Positions 10,491-22,200 of a DNA stretch of 64,000 nt are shown piece after piece. The notes under the pieces are model-generated. The model made no database searches. It was not told the origin of the DNA and worked only from the letters and a program-made list of their open reading frames with translations. Every line of letters begins with the position of its first letter. The first letter of the stretch is position 1. The DNA is from Boesenbergia rotunda (Eukaryota > Streptophyta > Magnoliopsida > Zingiberales > Zingiberaceae): positions 47,142 to 111,141 of the forward strand of contig JAGFNQ010000282.1 of assembly GCA_024364735.1 (NCBI GenBank). The letters run 5' to 3'. A program made the position numbers and the translations under genes.

Positions 10491-12077
10491 TGTTGGTGCA
10501 ATCTTGGTTAGGTCAGGGTTGACCTAGTTTGACTGAGCTCGGGTGAGCTTAGGTCTGTGGGGATTGACCTGATTTGACAAAGCTCAGGTGAGCTTGAGTC
10601 TGGTAAGCTCGGGTGAGCTCGAGGTCGTATGTTTCGATGTTTGATAATGATGTTTGAGTGGTCATGATGTGTGAGTCAAGTGGGTCAAGGTTGACTGGAG
10701 ACTTGACTGGGAAAGACCTAGTGGGACTAGGTGAAGTCCAGGTAGATCGGGGAGATCGTACGCTGGCATGGCAAAAGACCTAGTGGGACTAGGCAGACCT
10801 AGTGGGACTAGGTGAAGTCCAGGTAGATCGGGGAGATCGTACGCTGGCATGGCAAAAGACCTAGTGGGACTAGGCAGACCTAGTGGGACTAGGTGAAGTC
10901 CAGGTAGATCGGGGAGATCGTACGCTGGCATGACAAAAGACCTAGTGGGACTAGGCAGACCTAGTGGGACTAGGTGAAGTCCAGGTAGATCGGGGAGATC
11001 GTACGCTGGCATGACAAAAGACCTAGTGGGACTAGGCAGACCTAGTAGGACTAGGTGAAGTCCAGGTAGATCGGGGAGATCGTACGCTGGCAAGGGAAAA
11101 GAAGACCTAGTGGGACTAGGCACACCTAGTGGGACTAGGTGAAGTCCAGATGGATCGGGGAGATCGTATGCTGGCAAGGTGGAAGTCTACCGAGAGACTA
11201 GACCTAACTCGAGGGTTAGGCAAATCTGGTTGGGAACCAGGTTAAGTCCGAGCTGGGAGCTAGGCAGTAGAAATCCAAGTTGGTCAACGGGGTTGACCGG
11301 ACACTTGGTAGGGGATCCTAGACTTGTGGGAACAAGTTAGGGTGGACTCAATCGATTGGGCAATCGATTGGGCCAATCAATCAGGTGATCGATTAGAGCG
11401 GTTTTCGCGAGAGGACAGAAGAGTCCTGAATCGATTGGGTAATCGATTCAGGGTATCGGTAATCGATTGGCTAATCGATTAGGGCGGTTTGCGCGAGAGA
11501 ACAGAGAGGCTCTGAATCGATTGGGTAATCGATTCAGGGCAATGGTAATCGATTGGCTAATCGATTACGGTTCGAAAACTAGCCGTTGAACGGCTAAGTG
11601 TGATGTGGCAATCGATTGGGTAATCGATTACCAAACCCTAGGCGACGGGTATAAGGTCTTTCGCGCAGGTTTTGGCCGCAGCTCTTCTTCCTTCTTCCAC
11701 GCCATTTCAAGAGAAGCTTTGGGGCTTAGTGTTGTTGCACTTCCAAAGTTCTAGAGGCGATCACAAGCTTGAAGATAACAAGAAAAGCAAAGTGTGAGCT
11801 TATTTATTGTAAATCTTGTGAGATTTCTTTTGTATTTGCTTTGTCTCTTGTTGTATCTTTGTGAAAGCTTGTAAGAGGTTTCTCCACCTCAAGAAGGAGA
11901 CTTTCATAGTGTATGAGAGTGTGAGGAGAGTGGATCCTTGGATTAGTCACCCGACCGGGGTGGATACCAAGTAAATCCTTGTGTTAGTGATTGCTTGAAG
12001 TCTTCCGCCGCGACAAATCATCTACAAGCAAATCGAAGCTAATCACCCCCCCTCTAGCTCGTCTACCGGTCCCAACA
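10491..12077 (+). repeat. 3' LTR of Sirevirus-like element B
   Basis: This 1587-bp LTR runs from TGTTGGTGCAATC to CCGGTCCCAACA. It aligns along its length with the reverse complement of LTR A but with frequent substitutions. It holds the same architecture: a minisatellite at 10712-11180, AATCGATT dyads at about 11345-11640, and a conserved last ~250 bp. The right end is followed by ATATA, which matches the left flank of element A. Confidence 0.85.
10712..11180 (+). repeat. Minisatellite of hairpin-forming units in LTR B
   Basis: About six units of roughly 60-87 bp each contain CCTAGTGGGACTAGG, itself a dyad with a 3-base loop, followed by GAAGTCCAGGTAGATCGGGGAGATCGTACGCTGGCATG. The same array, inverted and shorter, sits in both LTRs of A (about 4540-4865 and 9585-9877). 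The open frame across it (10662-11177 on minus) exists because the unit has no stop in that frame. It is not taken as a gene. Confidence 0.8.
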
Positions 12078-12082
12078 ATATA

Positions 12083-12890
12083 TACGATCAGAAAAAATAG
12101 TAAAATTACAAATATGTACGCTGGCTGCCCTTGCGTCTTGCCTCTTATAAATTTCACTTCTCTATTATCCATATCAAATTAATATTTTGATTAGTTAGGA
12201 ACTTAATTAATATTTTTGAACATTTTCCCTCTTAATCTTAAAACTTTATATAATTATATAAGTGGGGTTTTCACCTCATCTGTTACAAATAGTGCTACAA
12301 AACGAGTCAATTCGTGACGGAGTAGGTCAGCCCGTAACAGGTCAGTCATTTAATTAGTCGGGGCGGATCGATTTGTCATCTTGGTGGTTTAGAAAATCCC
12401 CAATCAAACTCAATGTAAGACAAATTACGGATTAGACGGGCCAATCCATAAATCTATAAAAAAAATCATATCTTTAACGTTTTACTTCGAAAATGTTTCA
12501 TTATTTAAATGTATTCAGAAATATATATTTTAAATATAAATGGGTATAAACGAAAATTCATATTTAATAAAAAAATATTATGTTTATTTTAAAATTATAA
12601 TAAAGAAAAATAAAAAATTGATAAAAAAATTGACCTATATATGTTTCTCAACTTACGGGCCAACCTAAGCTCATTGCGGGCCGACCCGCGCGGATCTCAA
12701 GCCTAGGCGGGTTGACCTGTAGCGAATTTGGATTGATAAAATTCCAACTCAAACAATTTAACTTGTTTGACGGGATGACCCAACCTAAAACTCAATTTAA
12801 ATTGACGGCTCTACTTACAAACACAATTAATCATGACTTTAAGAAATAATTTCCATTCTTCCATTGTTGTTTTAATGCTAATCCTCGCCC
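12083..12890. other. AT-rich flank with a degenerate transposon-like block
   Basis: 12290-12820 contains alternating GGGCC/GACCC/GTTGACC words (for example ACGGGCCAACC and GGGTTGACC) and ends in AAATTGACGGCTCTAC. This composition is common in plant hAT-type non-autonomous elements. I could not match two ends or a TSD, so the call is tentative. There is no gene. Confidence 0.25.
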
Positions 12891-12959
12891 CCGAGCTACA
12901 ATACAATGGAAAGACGCTAAATTATTATTCAAATATTTGCACTTCGATATCAAATATTC

Positions 12960-13110
12960 ACAGTTCGATCTTTAACTAAGACACATATACAAAGATTTTT
13001 TCTTCAAATGGAGTACACAACTATGAAACATTGGACTTCTAAGTTGCTCGCCGCGAGTGTTACTTTTCGGAGGAAAACTTTTATAAAATCAAGTCGATGA
13101 AAAATTTATA
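12960..13110 (+). mobile_element. Diverged SINE remnant, same tail family as 575-822
   Basis: A GTTCGATCTTTAAC B-box-like word is followed by a segment aligning loosely with the tail of the SINE at 575-822: 'TTTTTTCTTCAAATGGAG' here versus 'TTTTTCCTCCAAATGGGC' there, then 'GGACTTCTAAGTTGCTCGCCGCGAGTGTTAC' versus 'AGACTTCTAGACCGCC...GAGCGCTTCC'. The head and any TSD are too eroded to define. Confidence 0.4.
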
Positions 13111-13507
13111 TGGGGTTAGATCGATGATTCCAAATTCAATATTATCTATTTCACCATTTTGATTCCCTACTATAATAATTATTTGTTAAGCTCTACTTTC
13201 ATTGTTTTCTTTTAATAGCATCGACCAAGATTATGGATAAAAACATACCATAGTAAAAAAATAGAAATGCTGGTTTTTAAGACCTTTAAAAAAGTAATAT
13301 ATTTAGGGGTTTGCTATCTTATACATTTTTTTATTTCTGTATTCTTTACATGAATTTAATATTTTCTATTTACTATAAAACTAATTAGTAACTTATTCAT
13401 TACAAAAAAAAAAATCACTTGATAAGGAAACACATTGAATCATATTTTAATTTTTTTCCCTACATTTCCAAATAACCTTAAAAGTCACCATTCCCATCTC
13501 CATAGAC

Positions 13508-13519
13508 TATATATATAAC
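13508..13519 (+). promoter_or_regulatory. TATA box of the glucanase gene
   Basis: TATATATATAAC lies 77-88 bp upstream of the ATG at 13596, the right range for a plant TATA box with a short 5' UTR. It is the only strong TATA-like word in the last 150 bp before the start codon. Confidence 0.55.
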
Positions 13520-13559
13520 TAGAGTTTTACGTTACTTCTACGCGACAAATTTATCATTC

Positions 13560-13585
13560 TACTACTACTACTACTACTACTACTA
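13560..13585 (+). repeat. (ACT)n microsatellite in the glucanase 5' UTR
   Basis: Eight uninterrupted ACT triplets end 10 bp before the start codon, in the predicted 5' leader. Such a tract is prone to length variation. Confidence 0.85.
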
Positions 13586-13595
13586 GAGAGAAGCC

Positions 13596-13727
13596 ATGGC
13601 TAAGCGAAATATTCATTATTCTTCCATTGGCATTGTGGTGCTAATCGTCTCGATTGCTTTTATGGTTCCAACAAGTAATATCCTTTCTCCTTGATAGTAA
13701 TTATTTGTTAAACTCTAGCTATAAATC

Positions 13728-13763
<36 letters not shown>

Positions 13764-14780
13764 TCCTTATATTTTAAATATTTTCAAAAGGTCAAGTAAT
13801 TAATTATTATTTACTAATATGAATTTTGGGCAGGAGTGAGTGCTATTGGAGTTTGTTATGGAAGAGTAGGAGATAACTTGCCACCACCTCCAGAGGTTGT
13901 GGCTCTGTTCGAGTCCAACCAAATCGATCGCATGAGAATCTATGAACCGTACCCTGATGTCCTCGCAGCCTTGGCTGGATCCAACATAAGCCTCATAGTC
14001 GGGACCCTCAATCAAGACGTGCAACCATTAGCCCTTAATGTTTCGGCGGCTCAAACTTGGGTCCAAACCAACATACTCCCCCACATCGACAATGTCAACT
14101 TTCGTTACATCAACGTCGGCAATGAGATCATTCCGGGTGATATGGCTCAGTTCGTCCTCCCTGCCATGTCCAACGTCCATAGTGCGCTTGTCGCGAACAA
14201 CATTACCACCATCAAAGTTACCACTTCGGTGGCCACGACTGTGCTCGGGACTTCCTTTCCGCCTTCGGCTGGAGATTTCTCGACCGCGGCAAAAGTGATC
14301 ATCAGCCCCATTGTGCATTTCCTAGTGGCAAATGAGGCTCCGCTCCTTGTGAACATCTACCCTTACTTCGCGTACAAGGATAACTCCGAGGATATTCCAT
14401 TGGACTATGCCTTGTTCAATGCGACAGGGGTGATAGTTCAAGACGGAGGTCTCGGGTACCAAAATCTATTTGACGCAATGTTGGATTCAATCATTGCAGC
14501 GATGGAGAAAGTTGGAGGGGCAAGTGTGGGTGTGGTAGTTTCCGAGAGCGGTTGGCCATCAAGCGGTGACTTTGGAACGACAGTCAACAATGCAGCCATT
14601 TACAATCAGAATTTGATCGACCATGTCGCGAAAGGGACACCAAAGAAGCCTGAGGTTGCAATTGAGACCTACTTGTTTGCGATGTTTAATGAGAATCAAA
14701 AAGGTCCGGCGGAGTTGGAGAAGTTCTTTGGTCTCTTTTTTCCGGACAAGACACCGGTTTATCCTTTGAAATTCACCTAA
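13596..14780 (+). CDS. Glucan endo-1,3-beta-glucosidase (GH17, PR-2 type)
   Basis: The gene has two exons, 13596-13674 and 13834-14780, with a GT-AG intron of 159 bp splitting a codon after its first base; this gives about 341 residues. Exon 1 encodes a signal peptide (MAKRNIHYSS, then a hydrophobic IGIVVLIVSIAFMV core), so the enzyme is secreted. The mature part starts near VSAIGVCYGRVGDNLPPP, the standard GH17 N-terminus. YINVGNEIIPG near residue 121 holds the acid/base Glu and VVVSESGWPSSG near residue 260 the nucleophile Glu. NIYPYFAY and ETYLFAMFNENQK are further family blocks. The protein ends soon after PVYPLKF, so it lacks an X8 (CBM43) module and a GPI tail. This family hydrolyses beta-1,3-glucans of callose or fungal walls. 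Start choice: the GTG-initiated frame of exon 2 has no signal peptide, whereas the ATG at 13596 supplies one. The gene looks intact. Confidence 0.93.
13731..13763 (+). repeat. (ATT)11 microsatellite in the glucanase intron
   Basis: Eleven ATT triplets lie inside the single intron, about 70 bp before the acceptor at 13833. Confidence 0.85.
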
Positions 14781-16211
14781 GTGTGAGGGATGAGGATTAA
14801 GTTGTAGACCATTTGCATGGCCCATGATCATGTTTGTGTACTAAGTTTGATGAATATTAAATAAGATTGATCTCGGATCCAATTGAATTAGTTTTCATCA
14901 TAATTTAATTTGTTTATAATTATGTTTGCATGCTACATCCATGAATATTAAATAAAATTGATCTAAGTGTAGTGTAGAGTGAAATGGTTATTCAATATTC
15001 ATTGATCCCGTCTGAGAATGTTAACGAATGAGCCATCGGTGAGTAAGCGTCGGTGTTGACTTGGTCGTCGATCGCCTAGCAATAGTAAAGACCTACAGAG
15101 AGATAGGCAAGAGCCTAAATAGAAGAAAACAAGGAGAGAGTTACAATGACGGTCGAGGATTCCTTAATCACTCCGACACTCAAGTAAGTCTTCGGTAAAG
15201 GAATAAGAAAAAAAATAGTATTCTAGGGTTTGGATACATGTGGATGTACTTGAGCCCAAAAGAGTGGGCTGCCTTTTATTGGGTTACGACTATATTTCTC
15301 ATATTCTGAGATCCCCGTTAGAGTTACCCAGTTCCCCAAAATAGATGATTACGTTGCCACTTTTCACAAATTAAACAACAGTGATTTCCACATTCTTCGA
15401 AAAATAATGACTACGTTGTTTGTATCTTCAGGCCGTAGCTTATTATCTTAATGGTCACTTGGAATCAAGAATTGCCCAAAGTTGGGTTGCTTGGAGTCAA
15501 GATATTGCAAAATAAGGAAACAGGTCTCTATCAACTTTGACCACCACTTTAATAGAATTTTTGACCTCAACCATGAGACACCTCTGATTGCCTTCCGCAT
15601 TATCCATAATTCAAATGCTTAATGATAATGTTTGTATACTAAAGCTAATGAATATTAAAGGTTATTGTTTTGTATTTCATTGACAAGTGTGTTTAACATT
15701 CACAATTCAATTTGTTGATGTTTATGTTTGTGTACTAAACACTACGGATATTAAATATAAAATTCAAAGTGTGGAAAATGGGGATTAAATTGTAGATTAC
15801 TCGCTTTATCAATGATTTAATATTTTTGCACTTAAATTTAATTGGAGCAAATTAAATAAGATTGATCTCGGATTCAATTGATCTGATTGTTCAATATCTA
15901 TAATTAAATTTACAAATGATTGTATTTGTGTACTAAACCTAATGGATATTAGATAAGGTTGGTCTCTATTTCGACTTAAATAGTTATTAATATATTGAGG
16001 ATCATATCCGTATACTAAATCTAATGGATATTAAAGAAGACTTATGCGAATTCTACCGAAACGATTGTCCAAAAGTTCGTAAACCTAATGGATATTAAAT
16101 AAAATTGATCGATGAATAAATTGTTCCACTTGAAGATCACAGAAAACTTGATATCTACGGAATATGAACACAACCAAAGCTGTGGCAACAACATATTTAG
16201 ATGTATTAACG
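14781..16211. other. Convergent intergenic region with degenerate 3'-UTR-like repeats
   Basis: This separates the glucanase stop from the lipase stop. The glucanase 3' end contains GTACTAAGTTTGATGAATATTAAATAAGATTGATCTCGGATCC. Related words recur at about 14938, 15638, 15735, 15847, 15932, 16013 and 16080 (for example CTAATGGATATTAAATAAAATTGATC). A different-looking block at 15005-15600 interrupts the series and may be an insertion; I recognise no element in it. No other gene is visible. Confidence 0.5.
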
Positions 16212-19200
16212 TTATGAAAGAAGTGTGTCTCTGTGATCATCCTCCTGATCCTTAGCGAGCTTATCAATCAATAGCTCCATAATTTTTTTGTACATGGGCA
16301 TGTAATGATCATTGATCATAGTTCTTGAAAGTCTAATCTTACTATAGAGGTATCTAGGGGTTTCATAGATGCCGACATTGTTTTCATCAGGTAGGATATG
16401 CTCGGTTGGATCTGCCTCAGGATCTGTCGTTGGCAACAAAACCATGTGCATGATTTTACCAGGAGGGTAAAACTGGAGGGTCTCCGTAGCAACAATTGTG
16501 CTATGCTGCTTCTCTGCTTGTAACACTGCATTTTCCTCATCTACTATTTCTTTCACAGCAGCCTCCACTTCCTGCTGCGCTTCAGCAGTGGAGGACTCCG
16601 CCTGGTCGAGTTCTTTTTCTAGATCAAACCACAAATCACCTGTCAATTCTTCCACCACAGACGCATTGACGACTTTATCTCGCTGTATTAGCTCATCCTC
16701 CTCTGTTTCCTCATTGTCTGAGACTTGTGAACTATCAGAATGTGGATCGTCCAAGTGATTGCTACAATCAACAATAGTTGTCCCTAAATTTGTTTCAGAT
16801 GGGGAATCCATGTCAGATGACTTCTCTTTAGTTGTGCCAACAGCACGACGGCGTGCCCCCATACATGTCCAAGATGACAGCGAATATTGGCTCCTTACAA
16901 CTACTTGAGCAACATATTGAGCGTGTTTTACCACAACCTGTGTAATGTAAAAGCACAAAATGCAACATCAGCAAACAATTTAAGTAATTGTACAATCATA
17001 AAAAAGCAAAGGACACATCAGTCATAAAATACAAACTATTTACACTTGAATAAAAAAATTTAGCCATTAATGCAGGAAGAAAGATCCAAGCAACATTTGC
17101 AAGAATATAGAGGCCAAATGGCTGCATTTTGGCGATGTGGTAATCAACTAGTAGGCTGTCCCATAAGTTAATTTTAAGGAAACATTTAGTTAATTTCCTC
17201 AGTTTTCTTTTAGAATTAATATTTCAACACATTCCATACTAACAACCTTGTCTTACCTTCATAATGTGTGGCAAAAAACTATGGTGTATACATCTATATC
17301 ACCAGTTCAGCATATATGGTCACTGAAAGACATTCACATTCACATGGCAACAATCATCAAAAGAGGATTCCCAGTCACAAGTCTATTCCTTGCCCGTTTG
17401 AATAATAACTTTTATTAATTTAGTAATGAAAAGCGATAAAGCATAGTGTTCATGAAGAATGTGACCTGAGTTTTGCTGGAAACAGGCTGAAGTAGTGCGC
17501 CGGCACCTGCAACCCTGGCTCTTGCACTAGATATAGATGGCAGGTGAGATCCCAAAGCAGATGCAGAGCGATAAAGAACATTTAAGAATCGAGTATGTTG
17601 TATTTGATCTCTCAGGTCATTTAACCACGATGATGCTGTAACCTACATTGCAGGAAAAAAGCACAAAATTATTAACTAGAAAATCAGAAAAATGACTTCA
17701 GTGGCGCTTGAAAGTATTCATAGGCACAGCATGCAAAATCCATTGGGTGCTTGCAGTATTCTCTGTGGTAAAAATTTAACGCCATGATTATGTGACCGAA
17801 CATTTGACATCTACATACCAGCTAAAATGCACAAAGATTAACCTAAAGAGAATAGCAAATGATAATTGCAGAAGCGCAGATAAATAACCACGGTCTTCAT
17901 GAAAGCAAAGCACAACTGTCCAATGATTTTAAAAGGCGTGTCTAGGTGCCATACACTACTACACTAGGTCCCTTGAGTAGTTTAGTAGTTGAGACAATTT
18001 TACAATACTAAAATAAAGATGCTAAGGTGAACTGCTACGAGGCACATCTATCTCCTTGTCATATTTTTTACGTCTTTTGTTTGCTCTCGTGTATTTTTAT
18101 TTGGTAGTAAGTTGTGGTGTGATGTTTCTCCAAGATAAATCAAGGGTGGAAAAAGCTAAAGATGAACTGGGAAAAAGAAAATTTATTCCTTGTGAAGCAG
18201 TTGCAACTTTAGAAAAAAAAAATTAAATTCTAATCTGCATTGCATAACCCATCATTCCCAACTTATCGAGCCCAATGCTAAGAGAAAATATCCTAGCAAG
18301 TTTTGAGGGCCCAAATTACCATAAATTAAGCCAGAATCAACTAAAAATATGGCTTGATACCTCCGACCGCAGATCATCTATAGAAGCAGTTGAAAATGTT
18401 GGGACCAGATCGGAGCCATTTATAATTGTGGTAATGAAGTCCTTGCCAGACTCTGCCAACTCCCATGTCATACAAGCAGCTGTCACATGGAAAAAAGAAG
18501 TTGAACAGACAAAAATGCAACTAGATAATTTACTCTTTTACCATTACCAATATTTTTCCACGAGCCAAACATAGCATGATATATATAGGGCCCTGTTGCT
18601 TGAGTAATGGTATTTATTTCTTATGCACAACTAAGGTTCTAAAGTTAGCTAGGTACTAGTTGGGCGCCATACCAGTGCCTAGTGCCTAGGCCGCCTTGGC
18701 GGGGACTAGGCGCTGCTAGGCGGATTCAGAAGTATCAACATAAATTACATAATAAATCACATTCTATAACTCTGATTACTCAGTACGATAAAGATGAAGT
18801 TTGGTGCTAGCTGCTAGAGCAAGCTAATAGATCAATTTTTTTGTTGGACCAAAGTTTAGAACTTATAAAACTTAAGCCCAACACAAAAAAAGTTACATTT
18901 CAGTTTTTTTTTAATTGGGCTTTAAATTTAAAAGCCCAAACAAAAACGAATAAGACCCGTACTATTTCCACGGTGCCTAGATGACACTTAGGGCCGCCAA
19001 ATCCCGCCAAGGCCGCCTAGGCTGATTGACTAGCATGTTTTTAGTGCGGTTGGCTGTCGCCTAATGCCTAGGCGACGTTTAGGCGGTTGCCTAGGCCGAT
19101 TTTTAGAACAAAGTGTACAACATTCCACAACTACTTTGAAAAAAATCTGCTGAGCATGACACAATGATGATGGCAACAACAACAAAAAAAAAAGCTCGAG

Positions 19201-22200
19201 TCCCAACAACTGCCAGGCATAAAAAGGATAGAAAGGAAGGAAATATAAAATTTTATATTTAAATTGAATGTATACATATTTTTGTAGCAAAGAACAAAAA
19301 ACGTGCATGCTTATACTCTATTCTGCTGATATATCAACCATGAATTAATATTAAACTAGTGCCTTTATTAGTCAACAAGCTGATTGCCTAAGGTCCATAA
19401 AGCTCTGCAGTTATCTTCAAATGTACCATTACAATGTCGGATAATCACTGCCATTCCTATGTTGTTGCCAAAATACCAAACCTACTTACTATATGCATAG
19501 TCCGGCTTCAAAGCTAGCTCTAGATAACAGATTGTACGCTAGAATGAACATTTAGATATTGATTATCAATGCTCAGTTACATATAAAATATCATGCATGA
19601 CAAAATAGGAAGACAAGCTAGGTTCTATTTGCTAGTAAAAAGATCGGATGCACCAGGAAGTTTCTATCGGTTAATTGGTGTGATGTCGATGAATTTATCT
19701 AAAAGATGCATGCTATAAGTTTATAATAACCTAATCACAGACAACTTGAAATTCAAAATTATGAAAGTGACGGGGGATTTTATCTTTTGGTGTAATTATA
19801 GAACCAAAGTAAATGAAGTAGGACAAAACTTGCCAAACCTGCCTACTACAAGTTGAATCATTAAAAGCCTTGGGATGCTAATACCAGATCATCATGCCAA
19901 TCCAAAATCAACATTTAGTTAAACCACAAGATTGTGGGGCAATTTGCAACCCCGGTGAGAATGTTGGGCCAGGTTCAGTTGGACAGCAAGAATGTAAAGG
20001 ATAACAGAAATTGTAATTATGCAGCACATTCTGGAAAACAGTGTGTACTCATTCTTGGTAATTAATGAATTTACTATTTCTTTGATTTTTTACTCTTGTC
20101 CTTTGCAAAAGAAGTTTTTCAACAGAAATATTGAGTGTTCTTGATGTGTGTCGTTTTCTCCATTAATACATGTTTGAAATCCTTGATTCATCCAAATTTA
20201 TGTGCAAGTTCTATTAAATCCATTGCATTTTGCTACTTTGATTGATTGAGGTTGCAGAGATTCAAGCCTAATAAGTGGTATCAAAGGCAAGTTGAATAAA
20301 ATTCTTTCAATCTATCTACACAGATGGATGATCAATATCAACAGATGCAGGCGATAGCATGTTGAAACTAGATTCTACCATTTATGTCAATTGAAAATTA
20401 ATAGTGTTAGAAAGGTTTGACAAAGCCTATTTATAAATTTTAAAAGAAATATAGAACAAGCTCAATAACTAAATGAACACATTTGAATACAGTCAAGCTT
20501 GACTTGGGTCGGCTTGCTTGAGCCTGTATAAATTATGATTTAGGGAACTTTCACAGCAAGAAAGTTGTAAATCATTTGAACAAAATAGAACACATTTTTT
20601 TAAACAGGGAACAATTCTAATTTCTAATTTAATAAAAATAAATATAAAGGGGGCTTCTGTTGAATGTTTGATCTAGCAGCTTGCAAATGTGTTCTTGATA
20701 AGGATTATGGATGAGAATAGATCACAGAAAAAGAAAATGAGTAATTTATAAGATATAAATGCTGGCTTTTATAACCTTTAATTCCCTACTATTTAGAAAA
20801 CAAATAATATTTCTCCATTCATCTATGAATTTAAAATCAAGTTTTAATTCCCTATTATTTATGGAAAACTAATATTACTCCATTTATCTAAGAATTTTAT
20901 AAAAAGTAGCTTAGGGAAAAGTAGCAAGATGTATATGCATGTTAAACACTCTTCTTGTAACCTTTATTTTTCTATTATTCCTAAGAAAATAATAATTTTT
21001 CATTTACAAATTAGGTTCCTTACTACAAGTAATATTCACGTGCCAAGAAGATTATTGATTGATTTTGTTTAGGAACCAAATCATTGTTAATATTTTCAAA
21101 ATTTCCACCTTCCTATGGTACATTTCCAAATGACATTAAAAATCACCACGCTCAACCCTATTAAAATTCACCTCATGGTGCTCAGTGTCATGTTGGGCTA
21201 AGCAAGCATAGCTTGAAATTGTGTTGTGCTTAAACAGGCCTGTGAATAGCCCATCAAATAGAATACAGACCTACCTAAACCTGTTGGTGGGGTCAGGTAA
21301 TGCAAAAACACAACCCATTTTATGCCAGGGCCCAGGTTAGATTGTGCTATGGGGCGACCTAGCCCATTTGAGTCCTTTAATCACAACAATGGTTGCATTG
21401 TCAAACAATGAGGTGTCACTAATTTATGATAGTTTATGCACATATCCAGAATTTCGATATGAAGTGGATTATGAACTCCGAGATGTGTTATTATTGTGTC
21501 ATTAAGAGGAGTACCTCACCACTTACAGGGCAGTAGACTTTGGGAGTGTAAAGCCGGGCAGCAATGTCACCAAGATCAAGGAAATAAATGATATACACAT
21601 CCAGATTATAGCTACATTCAGACTAACTAGTGAGTGGTGACTTTTATGGTTTTAAGGAATGAATGCATGTTTGGTTTCTTGATTCGTATATTTATTAAAC
21701 TAATTGATTGAGGTACGAAAGATTAGGGCATCAAAGATGATATGAAACCTTAGACACCAAATTACTTCAATTCTCCAAACATATTTGTTTATAACTGACC
21801 ATATTACTTACCAGATCATCTAACGAAAAAACTACAAAAATGAAAATATACAAAGCAAACAAATGAACATCACAACTTCATGTCTTTTATGCAGGGCTGT
21901 ATTTTTCAGAACAGTTAAATGCATAATATCAGAACATATAATATGATAACAAAAATATCTAGCCAAGTTAGGGTAGTGAATTACATGGCAAGAACTTGGA
22001 TGACTCAAGGTAAGTGGCACACCGTTCCGTTGTGTGTTCTTGGACAGAAGTAGAAGGCAAACAAAAATATATGAAGGAATTTACAGTTCCTCTAATTTTA
22101 CTTTTTCCTAGATAGAAGGAAATTGATGGAAATGAAGTTGAAGCATCTAAGAAACATAAATAAGAGATAGTATTTATTTCTTTTCGATTCAGTTCAAGTA

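Larger units (their letters stand above)
3498..12082. mobile_element. Inverted composite of two Sirevirus-like elements sharing one TSD
   Basis: The unit 3503-12077 starts TGTTGGGACCGGTAGACGAG and ends with the exact inverse. It is flanked by ATATA at 3498-3502 and 12078-12082. The left part (A, minus strand) has 3' LTR 3503-5023, internal region 5024-8544 and a truncated 5' LTR 8545-9877. The right part (B, plus strand) has only the last ~610 bp of an internal region and a 3' LTR at 10491-12077. Both outer ends are therefore U5 ends, which a normal insertion cannot produce. The tRNA-Met-type PBS, the AAAAAGGGGGAGAT polypurine tract with extra upstream copies, and the gag with two zinc knuckles are Sirevirus-like (Ty1/copia). 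There is no pol. Confidence 0.8.

Noticed and set aside
14028..14831. Minus-strand frames inside the glucanase
   Set aside because: They are shadows of the GH17 coding sequence, with no independent motif.
18275..18574. A 99-codon plus-strand frame overlapping lipase exon 5
   Set aside because: The minus strand encodes conserved lipase residues (ACMTWELAESG, NGSDLVPT) with good splice sites, so the plus frame is a shadow.
20270..20300. TAAGTGGTATCAAAGGCAAG, like a tRNA-Met primer-binding site, in lipase intron 4
   Set aside because: It has mismatches, no LTR end before it and no second LTR; at most an old remnant.
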